A stretch of 41,480 nt of DNA, taken from the NCBI GenBank assembly GCA_040357565.1, contig JBDODJ010000099.1; one strand, given 5' to 3'. Source of the stretch: Cercozoa sp. M6MM. Lineage: Eukaryota > Endomyxa: Ascetosporea. The notes under the pieces were generated by a model, which did no database searches, was not told the origin of the DNA, and saw nothing but the letters and a program-made list of their open reading frames with translations. Shown in pieces: positions 32,567 to 41,480 of this stretch; position 1 is the first letter of the stretch; every line of letters begins with the position of its first letter. The position numbers and the translations under genes are program-made.

Positions 32567-33528
32567 ATTTAAGAGCAAGGATCGCTTCAGTTTTAAATTC
32601 GTTTCAGTTGGTTGTTACCGTACGGCATAGCGTATGGTTATGAAGGATTTTATTTTGCTCGCTATCTCCTGCATTACCGTTACATACTGAGACTTCTACC
32701 TTGCATAGTCAAGTGTTGGTTGTGCAGACCTCCTTAGCTCGGGTCAAGCTTTCTACAGCTCGCGCACTTTGACTGCAGGTACCTCTGATCCAGCTTACTT
32801 CTACGGAGCTTCGTCCCTTCGCACCCGATACGTTCCGCCGTGATGATGCCTGGGCTGATTTAATTGACTTCAATAAAGCGTCCAAGCTTTCGACGAATTG
32901 ATCGAATATCTTATACGGTACGATACGATATTCGTTTCGGTTCCAGGGCGGTCGGGTTCCATTACCGTACGATGGTGTTTAAGCGCTGCGAAATGCAACG
33001 ATTGAATACTGTAAACGAAATTATCGTAAAGGGCGTCGCGTCGTATATTGTGCGGTCGAGCTCAATTAAAATTGCTGTCGCTTCGGCTGTACTCGTTCTG
33101 CGACGTTTGGTGCTGCTTCTGCTGTTGCTGCGTCAAGATCGATTGCTGCAGGAACATGCGGCGCAGTCGCACTGGCAAGTGCACAATGCGCGGCATTGCT
33201 TGCGACTAATTTACAATCCACAAGGGTTGTGCAGAAAACGAATCCAAGCTGAGGTGTCAGGTGCTCCAAGAACTAATGTTATACCAGCCAGCCGAGGACG
33301 TGTGCGCCTTTAATGCGCACTGTGTACTTCTATGCAAGCAGAGGAAATAGCGACAATGCACATGAAGACAGCAGGAATGTGTGTGCCGCACCTGATCGCT
33401 GTGACGCTCGTAGTCGGAATTTCGCAACGAAAACAGGGACGACAGGTGCGTGTCTCCTTCTCTGCTCAAAGTAAACGACATAAATGTCCTCACAAGACAT
33501 TTTCCAACCCTGTTTATGACATATGATC
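32567..33528. other. Intergenic, convergent; possible extra exons near 33060-33470
   Basis: TACCGTACGG-type motifs occur at 32616-32625, near 32912 and near 32963, the first 50 bases after the DDX27 stop. On the minus strand a frame near 33065-33176 (Q-rich, ending FN then stop) and one near 33420-33500 (FSLRNSDYERHSD) look codon-biased. They could be terminal exons of the minus-strand gene or a separate small gene, but no phase-closed model was obtained. Confidence 0.4.
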
Positions 33529-36500
33529 CTACTTGACTCTGTCGAGACAACTGCGAATGTCAATATCCTGCTCGTCAGTTTGCACATCATAGCTCACGTT
33601 GCGGGCCACCTGTGCATCATCCAAAACCTCGTGTGAATGAAGGTTGCCAGAGTGTAAAAGCTTACCAAGAGTGCAACTTTGTAGGTCGACAAAAGCGGTT
33701 CGATTGAGAGGCTGCGAAGCACTTGCAGTTCCTACAGCCAGTGTTTATGCGTGTGTTTGTGTGTGTGTGCGTATGTTTGAGTGTGTGTGTTTGTGTGTGG
33801 GGGTACAGTAGCATCGCCTGCTGCAAGCACCAGCTGCTGTTGCAACACTACGCAAACCCAAAGCAAACAGGTCTTAGGTCTTTTCTTGCTAGAAACGCAA
33901 TGTAGCTGTACTACCTTCATACTCGGCACCATCATCTTCTTCTTGCGGATCGTGCTGAACAGACCAAAGCGAGATAAAGCAGACAGGGCTGTACAGGTAA
34001 AAAAGGTCAAAAGTCAGTTTACATGAATCGTGTCCAGCTGCTGCAGTAGCCACTCTGCTGCCGAGTCACCATCTTCGCCACTGTCGTGCCCACGCTCTAG
34101 CTGTTTTCGCAAATACGCATCCCTTCTGTGCACAGTTGGCACACAGGAGTAGGGATCCCCGCGCATAAGAATTTTTAAAAAAAACTGGAGTTTACAAGTC
34201 ATCCGTAAGTGTGTCGACACGAAGTCCATTTGCGATCGTATCCAATCTTCAATATCCATTATTTGTTAACGCATTGGGCCAAGGCAGAAGGTTCGAACGC
34301 AGATAATTTACAGTGACACATCGAACCACGAACGCGAAATGTCGACCTAAGGAAAACATGGGAAATGGAGAATCGGGTGGTAAAAGGGAAGCGGCAAATG
34401 GTATTTTACCCGCATCACCTCCATCTGCACGGTGATTTTGAGTTTCTGGATGTTCTGCACCACAGGAGGCAGCTCATGCACAGGAGGCGGTGGTGTGATC
34501 AATGGCGCGTAGGAAGCGCGGTAGCCACTGATCACCAACAGATATAATTTCAGATAATTTATCGCACTGGAGCATGGATAGGTACGGCGGTGCGTTGAAG
34601 AACGGAAGGGCAGGCGGCGGATTGAAGCCTCCTGACATCGCAGCGGGAGCAGGAAAGCGAAACGTGTGTTGCCTCGGAAGGTTTCCTGCTGAGCACCGCA
34701 CTCATACAGTAAACACGCCAACTTGCAGAGGTAGATTTACACAGCAAGGTACCCAAGTCAGGAGCAAACTGGTAGTTGCCGTAGCTGTTCCTCGGGTTAT
34801 TGTTGACAATATTGTTGGCGCCGCTGTTGGTGTTGTTGGCATCGCTGACGCTGATATTAGACAGTGTGAACTGCACCTGCTGCCACTCGGCAGTCTTGTT
34901 AAAGTACTGCCGCAGACGGTTCAGATGTTCCGCCCACGCTTGTTCCACCTTGGCCATCTGCGCACATATTTGTACGGAACGGTCGATTCAACGCACATCT
35001 TTTAAGCAATGTGCATGTCCCCTTTACGCACCTCATTGATAATCTCGGCCATGCGAGTTTTCACTGCCACGAATGCCTACACCACACATACGCGTGTGCT
35101 CAGGGGTGTACTTGAAAATTCAAATTTACTTCTCGAATCTCGTCGGAAGCGTACTCCAGCGCTCTTGCTGCCACCTTAACGTTGAGGATTCTCTGCGCAA
35201 TTGACAGTAGATTTCTCACTTGCATCCACACAATCAGGGGACAACTACCTCCATGCGTTTCACTGTGCTTTGCACCACAGAGTTACGCATTTGCTCCTCC
35301 TGGTATATTTTACAAACACACATCGGGTCGTATTTTTACGTCAAGCAATGTAGTACCTGCATGACGACACGCAGGTTTTCATACATCGTCTCGTCCATCT
35401 CTCTGCCTTCCACTGTGGCCACCAAAGAAATTCTCTCAGTATGCGTTATGGGTGACAACTGAAGGCAAAGGGATACCAAAATTCTCTTGAAACAATTCGA
35501 GATGCATGATGGGAACCAAGTCGTGCCAGAACACGTCCTTGTGTTCATCCTTTGTTTACAAATGTGGTTATGAGTCAATGTGTATTTACGTGCGTACAAA
35601 CCAAAAAGTACTGAATCTAAATTTACCAAGTATTCGCAGGCTTTGATAATCTCGTTCAACGAGATTACAAATTCCATCTGTATTTTCAAGGTAGGATTGC
35701 ATTATTTACTTGTAAGGTACTGAAAAAAGATTAGTTTTACATGGTGTGTTGCACGTAAAGTAGCGCGAAGTGCCTGAAGGATCACGGTGTCCGCTGCCTT
35801 CTTCTCCATTTTCGGACCTTGTGTTGTTGTTCCGGGGCCGGCTAATCCCGGAAAGATAACGCAAACTCGCAGACACCTTTTCAGAATCAAGAAAGTTACC
35901 TGATCCCAGCAAAGGAGGGCGAGCAGCTCGTTCAATCTCTTTCTCTGCCTGCGCATACACAGTTGTGAGTGACCTTAGGTGACAACACAAGCGACAAACA
36001 ACGGAATCACCTGAACGTCGATGTTCATCGTGACGCGTGCAAGTTTCGACGAGACGTTCTGGAGCGCTTGTGCATCTCGTTGCAACTAAAAAAGTGCACA
36101 AAAATCTTGGGTCAACGTGCCAATATAAATGCAATCGTAAAGCTAGGTGCCACAACCGAAGCAAATGTACGCACTGCTCGGCCATCTCGCGCGTGATGTC
36201 GACAAACGAAATCAAGCGCTTGACTTGTGCCTTCCTCTGCTGTCGCAACATGTGTAACCATGTTTGCAGAGTCCGTGCCCTCGTGATTCTATGTATGTGA
36301 CGAACTTATGTGCGACACAACTCAACCACGAGGTCCATGCACCTCTTCTGCTTGTCTTCGAGGTAAAGTGCCCAGTCAGACGGCGTCATTGTCACAGGCA
36401 TGAACTGCAGGACGTCCAAAAAGTGTTGACTCATAATAGGTCTGTGGCTTTCTTCACTCAAAACACAGGATACTTGTGCAGCAGAGTCGACTGTAGGAAT

Positions 36501-37716
36501 GCTAACGAAGCGGAGAATAGACTTCGCTTCCAGAAGACTGCTGCAACTGATGCTCTAAGCAGACACAGGAGTTCTTCCATAAATATTTAAAAACGGCTGT
36601 GCATAGAGGGGTACCTCGCACATGTGCAGCATAGTCTCTGTCTCACGGCGGTTGCCATACACGGTCCACTGTCGAAAAGCTTCTTCCTCTGCCTCTGCTG
36701 TCGTTGTCTATTAAGCATATCAATTGCCTGGCTTGTGATCCTCAAGTAAGAGTCTGGCCGAGTTCGGATACCTCTCCCGATAAACGACTCTCACGAGCGG
36801 CATGATACCGATTGCGGTAAAGAGTGTACTGTCCAGGAAAACAAACGTTTTGTCCAAAATGAACTGACCAAAGTTGAAAGGAATCAAACGGCTTCGAGGC
36901 GAGTCATTGGAATTTGTGATTCCGGCAGGGTTGATGGTAGTTCTGCGAGGTCTGAAAGCCACTGGCGCGCTTGCTGCAGAGAGAGTTGATGACTGGGTAA
37001 GGGGGAGCAAGCATATTTCATACCTGAAGCCGGGTGGCACGCTCGTCGGTGAGTTTTCTCGGCGCAACTGAGTGCAAGACCGTTCGGTACTAAATTTGTG
37101 ACGCAGCAAAAGGCGATAGGAAAATGTGGAAAGCTGAGGTGAAGAAATTGATACAGCATCGCTCAGTCGACGGCCAGATGGCCAGGCAGTTGCGTTGAGC
37201 GGTAGCAAACCCTCGTCGGCGAGTCTGGCTTCACTCTACACATTTCCGTCAGCAGCGCCAATCGAAAAGAAACTCTCGGGAAAATCGTGACGTGGACCCC
37301 ATGTTTGTAAATTATACCTCTTGGACGTTTAGCGGCTTTCGCACACTCAATGTGTCGTACACGTAATCATCCACATTTAGCTGCAGCACAGGCGACTCGA
37401 TTTGGAGCGACAGCTGTAAAATACAGATTCACCTTGAAGCTTCTCCGGACCGGTCAATGAAAAGGAGAGAGGACACCTTTTCCATACCGACGGTGTTCGT
37501 GCCAAACACCACCTTTTTGAGAGCTGCATGAAGAGCATCGACTGGCGAGTCGTAAGTTTCCTCCGACTTCGAGCTCTCTTCAGTGTCCTGTTGCTGTTGT
37601 TGTTGTTGTTGCGGCAACTGCACGTTCTGCCCTTCTTGCACTGGAATCACTTGGGGAGGCGGGTTGAGATGCTGCTGCTGTTCCTGCTCTGCCTTGTGCT
37701 TCTTGCGCCGAAACAT
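33529..37716 (-). CDS. Large coiled-coil protein of unknown family, paralogue A
   Basis: More than 20 minus-strand exons run from ATG 37716 to TAG 33529, for roughly 750 residues. Phase-closed exons include 37716-37477, 37413-37318, 37235-37155, 36554-36343, 36279-36171, 36085-36011, 35948-35900, 35841-35741, 35677-35627, 35549-35477, 35412-35357, 35299-35249, 35192-35130 and 35076-35032. The N-terminus is Gln/Pro-rich with a polyQ run. Next come SEARLADEG, LHSVAPRKLTDERATRLQQA, LEAYTLYRNRY, a long helical middle (LQRDAQALQNVSSKLARV), a Pro-rich linker, and MEVMRVDISRSWFDVSL near the C-terminus. No membrane or signal segments. Block by block it matches the gene at 38422, which is divergent from it. 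I recognise no named domain. The last two exons are less certain. Confidence 0.7.
33737..33808. repeat. GT-rich microsatellite in an intron
   Basis: Imperfect GTGTGT/GTTTGTGT repeats lie in the intron preceding the last two exons of paralogue A. Confidence 0.8.
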
Positions 37717-38174
37717 TGCTCAAAAGCAAAACCGCCACGCTCCGGGTGCTCACAAGAAATCGGCAGAACCCAGCTAGGAGCACAGGCAGCAAAAACTCCG
37801 TGCTTGACAACCAGCTTCCCTTTGGCGACACCCGATTTGTGGTATCTATTACTTTCTGATCGCCCGAATCAGCGACTTACGTTTTTTCTGATCGCTTGCT
37901 TGCAGTCACAGATCGATCAGTAATTGACGGTTCGTGGCTGCAGCTGACTGACTGACTACTCAATCCCAATCTTGATACAAGCACGCGTGCTCCCGCCAAG
38001 AGAAACCTTTGACTTGTATTTCTTGCTTTTGCATTTAGCGTCTCCAAGCGTACAAGGTATACATACCAGTTGCTTTGCAGTTCCGCACGAGTTACCCCAG
38101 CTTTGCGTTTGCTGCTTGTCTTTGCAAAGGTATTGCGCTTGTGCTTTTGCTAAAGGTCTCTGCTATTATGTGTT

Positions 38175-38226
38175 GCGTCATTGGTTTCGGTGTGTTTTTT
38201 GCGTCATTGGTTTCGGTGTGTTTTTG
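38175..38226. repeat. 26-bp tandem duplication
   Basis: The unit GCGTCATTGGTTTCGGTGTG plus a run of T occurs twice in perfect or near-perfect tandem, about 200-250 bases upstream of the plus-strand paralogue start. Confidence 0.9.
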
Positions 38227-38285
38227 CAGCGTTTTTGCACCAACTTTATCCCCAGGGTGAATTTTTGTGCAAAAGTGTCTTTGCG

Positions 38286-38321
38286 CGTGTTTTTGCACGT
38301 GTTTTTGCACGTGTTTTTGCA
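38286..38321. repeat. 12-bp tandem repeat, three copies
   Basis: CGTGTTTTTGCA is repeated three times without change, with partial copies on both sides (GTTTTTGCA near 38230). It lies about 100-135 bases upstream of the plus-strand paralogue ATG. Confidence 0.92.
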
Positions 38322-38421
38322 CGAAGCGGAAATTTAACGTGTAGGGAAACGCCTTTTAACCTGATCCATTGTTGTCTCATCACGAGCGAAAAGAACCACT
38401 GACTCTTCACCCGAAGCAAAG

Positions 38422-40627
38422 ATGTCCTCGAGCGCCCAGCTGGCCGAGCAGTAGCTTTATTATTTTTCCAGTTCCAGTGATTCCAACGACACTGATTTGC
38501 TATCCGAAGGAACGCCCAGAAGCAGAACGCTGCTCAGAAAGGCTCGCACGTTGCAGCCAAGCAGTTCTCCAGCATCATTCTGGTACCTTGCTGGATTTGT
38601 CTTCAGTTGCAGAGTTCATGTTTCCTCTTTTTTGCAGCAACAAATCTTCAAGGGCAACGTTCCCGACAGCGTCTCCGTGCAGTGTGAGATCCCCGGTCGA
38701 ATGCTGACTCCGACTGGTACAACACTCCCGGATAACGTTGTCCACACACACCAACTCTTGTGCAATTTAGACTACGAGTTCGACCTCGGAAACTCCGGTG
38801 TTGGCGCCAACTTTGCCAAGCCGGTGAACGTGCGTCTAAACGAGGCTCGCCTGGCTGATCGCATCTTTGACGTAATTTTCGACCTGCTACAACGACAAGG
38901 GGGAGGGGGTATATTTATCGAATTTGTACTTTAGACCTCGACGGACTCGATTGCGGGTGACACTGGCCGCACTGTCTCGGACTCCTACGTGGCAGCACTG
39001 AACTCGTTCGCGCCGACCCTGCCGGTAACACCGACTCAGGTTGATTTGATGAACCGACTGATGCTTCCTCGATGTTTGCAGTCGGACGAGCGCGGTCGCC
39101 TGGTGCAGGCCGCTCGTGCGTGGCTGGCCCAGAAGGCGATCAAGGGCGCCAAGGCCACCGACATGGAGGACTTCAAGCGCGCTCTCGGCGAGGATGACTT
39201 TGAGGAGAAGAGCGACGACGTCGAGTACATCCTCGGCGACGATGGCAAGCCGCTGTCGCGTGTTGAGAACTACGCCAAGGTAGCCATCTGTCTCACTGTG
39301 CTGTAATGTAAATTCACCTTTGTGTTCGGTAGTACCGCATGATGTACGCGACGGAGCTGCAGTCGCTGCGCGTGAAGCAACTTGCGAAGAAACAGGAGTT
39401 GTCGGCCGTGGATTACCTCGAGTGGTGGCGCCAAGAGGGCTCTGCCATGCGCATGCAGCTTGATGCGGTATATTCTCTGACCACCAAGCCGCTTCCTGCA
39501 AAACAACGCTAACGACGCTAACTTTTTGACTCCTATTAACTCCTAGGTCTACGATCGCTGGCTGATTGACGGTGACAAGGCTCGTTGCGAGTACGCCATT
39601 AGTACGCTTTCGTCATATTTTGCTTTCTAGTCTTCTTTGATGACGTGCGCGTTCTGTGCAGCCCTTGCTGACTTTGACATGCCGGGTCAGCAGCTCGAGG
39701 AGACTAAGTCGACTCTTCGGTACCTTTTCTGTGTTGTGCGTGTTGTTGTTGCGATGCATGCGTGTTTGTAGCTTCATCCAGGAGCTTAGCGAGGACGGCG
39801 CTCGCTTCTTCCCTGGTACGACTGAACACGAACCAGTCAGGCATTGTATTAATTTGTGTGCGTGAGCAGTGCGTCTCGATCCGTCGGACTGGGGCAACAG
39901 CCTGCGCGACTTCACCGATCCCGAATCCATCTCGCAGCAGATTGTGTATGTAGATACGAGAGTGCCTGTATCTTTGCGTGTGTCACACTTAGAACTTGGT
40001 CGTTTGCAGGATGATCCAGAAGCAAGAAGACGCATTGAACCTCAAGCTGGTCGACCTCAACCAGGTACAACATGCGACTCGGCCTGCATCCACTTGTTGA
40101 TGCTATGATATGTGTTTCAAACGCAGCAACTGGTCTACATGAGCGAAGATATGGAAGGTGTGTCGGCAGAAGCTGCCAAGCTGTCCGCAGCATCCGCGGC
40201 GATGCAGCAGGCGTCGATGGAAGTGGTAGGCGCGCACTTTTGTCCGATGTTGTCCACCACGTAAGTCATTCCCTTTGTGTGTAATGGCGTAGTCGAGCAA
40301 GGTGAACGCTGCCGCTGCCGCAGGCTTCGATTCTCTTGTCGGCGCCGTTGGAGAGGTAGAATAGGATGCTGCCTGCGCGGAAACGGGGTAGGAAGTAAAG
40401 GAAACGCTTGTGCGTAGGGTCTCAAGTTCGCGGCCAACCCGGCCAAGACGCCCGCCAGTGCTGGTGATCTCGTCAAGGGTATCGCCACGGCCATCAATGG
40501 CAGCGAGAAGGCGCAAGACGAGCTGTCGCAGGCGGCCATGGACCTTTGCAACAAGCAGGCCGAGTACCTCAAGTCGCTCTCGTCCGAACAGGACCGCAAG
40601 GTGATGCAGCAGAAGATTCGGTACCAA

Positions 40628-40685
<58 letters not shown>

Positions 40686-41443
40686 TCTCTCTCTGGCATG
40701 TATCACATCTGCACAGAGACGTGACAACGGAGATTGCGCGCGCCAAGACGCAGCTGTCGCAGCTCGCGTCGTCTCGCCAGCGCAAGCTGACTGAGTACGA
40801 GCAGGCCAAGCAGGCCAAGGAGGACCGCGATGAAGCGCGTGCGAAGGCGGGCGACGACGCCGAGCCTCCGCAGGCCGCCAACGACATGTGGACCGACATC
40901 AACTTCACCTTCTCCTTCAGTACGTGCTTTCCCGCAACTGCTACTTGGGCTCTACCTTACGCATGCGCGTGTCACAGGCGCAACGTCGTCGACCAATTCG
41001 TCCTCGGCGTCGGCTTCATCGTCGTCCTCGCGCGTCCGTGGCTGGTTCTACTCCAAGACCAAGAGCAAGTCGGAACAGGAGGCCGCCGTACCACTCCATT
41101 TCCTCATCATTCCCAGGAAGGGATGTATTTTTACATCCAAATTGTGTGTGTGTGTGTTTGTGTGGGTACAGAGCCATTCGGCGAGTGCAGAGCAAACGTA
41201 CGAAGTCGCGGTGTCGATGCGCGTGATGAAGGTCAACATCACTCGTGTAAGTTGTCTCCCTGCATCAGCGTACACACTGTGCGACTTGCTTGACTTGCTT
41301 GGACTTTACTTGGGACATAGGGTTGGCTCGACATGTCGCTTCTGCAGCAAGCGACATCTTTTGAGTGGGTTGCCGGTCCAGATGCCAAGAAGCGCGTCTC
41401 CTACGGTACCCTCGTTACAACTCACTTGTCGACGCGCGCGCGC

Positions 41444-41480
<37 letters not shown>
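38422..41480 (+). CDS. Large coiled-coil protein of unknown family, paralogue B, truncated at window end
   Basis: Starts at ATG 38422 (29-base first exon, MSSSAQLAE), then 38510-38582, 38638 onward, and many more exons to the right edge, where it is cut. More than 600 residues are visible. Blocks shared with paralogue A, in the same order: NEARLADR; DSYVAALNSFAPTLPSDERG then RLVQAARAWL; LSRVENYAKYRMMYATELQS; YDRWLIDGDKARCEYAI; LDPSDWGNSLRD; then coiled coil (EDALNLKLVDLNQQLVYMSE; VTTEIARAKTQLSQLASSRQ), a Ser-rich linker, and MRVMKVNITRGWLDMSLLQQ. The Ala-rich stretch ASAAMQQASMEVSSKVNAAA is particular to this copy. No signal peptide or membrane span. The family is not recognised; the coiled coils suggest a structural or scaffold role, which is inference only. 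Confidence 0.75.
40630..40694. repeat. CT microsatellite in an intron
   Basis: A (CT)n run of about 24 units grading into TTTCTCTTTCTCTCT fills the intron between two coiled-coil exons of paralogue B. It may double as a very long pyrimidine tract. Confidence 0.95.
41431..41480. repeat. CG then GT microsatellite at window edge
   Basis: A (CG)n run of about 7 units passes into (TG)n that continues to the last base of the window. It lies in or next to an intron of paralogue B. Confidence 0.9.

Larger units (their letters stand above)
37717..38421. promoter_or_regulatory. Shared upstream region of the paralogue pair
   Basis: This 705-base gap separates the divergent starts at 37716 and 38422. 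It holds two sets of tandem repeats (38175-38226 and 38286-38321), both closer to the plus-strand start. I see no gene in it. Confidence 0.5.

Noticed and set aside
40103-40908. Minus-strand frames with an Arg-Glu repeat (REREREKE type)
   Set aside because: These are translations of the CT microsatellite in an intron of paralogue B plus antisense of its exons.
1-41480. tRNA or rRNA genes, CRISPR arrays, LTR or virus-like elements
   Set aside because: I saw no T-loop/anticodon arrangement, rRNA-like block, spaced direct-repeat array, reverse transcriptase, integrase or capsid motif on either strand.

Overview
The window is 41.5 kb of nuclear DNA from a compact, intron-dense eukaryote, most likely a protist. 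It carries about sixteen protein genes. Coding exons are split by many GT-AG introns, mostly 45-80 nt: 26 coding exons in the DDX27 gene, 18 in the MAP kinase gene, 15 in the NOL10 gene. Families are typically eukaryotic, there are no bacterial-style operons, and intergenic gaps are only 0.15-1 kb. The lineage cannot be fixed from the sequence. The MAP kinase looks like the apicomplexan MAP2 class and the ABCG, OSCA and GT64 families are widespread. One 129-base N gap lies at 20780-20908. I found no tRNA, rRNA, CRISPR array or virus-derived element.

Layout, left to right: partial hypothetical gene (-); hypothetical gene with membrane segments (+); hypothetical charged protein (-); four-span membrane protein (+); OSCA/TMEM63-type mechanosensitive channel (+); secreted Cys-containing protein (+); TPR-like protein (+); a short inverted-repeat element; NOL10/Enp2 ribosome-biogenesis factor (-); ABCG half-transporter (+); GT64 exostosin-type glycosyltransferase cut by the N gap (+); serine alpha/beta-hydrolase (-); CstF-64 3'-end processing factor (+); atypical MAP kinase (-); DDX27/Drs1 helicase (+); and finally two head-to-head paralogues of a large family I do not recognise (- and +), the second running off the right edge.

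Six pairs of genes are divergent with short shared upstream regions. Three of these pair a core RNA or ribosome gene (NOL10, CSTF2, DDX27) with a transporter, hydrolase or kinase gene. NOL10 and DDX27 both act in nucleolar pre-rRNA processing, and CstF-64 in mRNA 3'-end formation. The rest have no obvious shared pathway.

Coordinates for NOL10, DDX27, MAP kinase, hydrolase and CSTF2 come from splice models in which every intron phase closes. Other models are less complete and say so. The most unusual items are the MAP kinase with T-K-H in place of T-x-Y, the divergent paralogue pair, and C-rich (TTTACCCC-like) tracts that fill some introns and also sit inside an intergenic inverted-repeat element.
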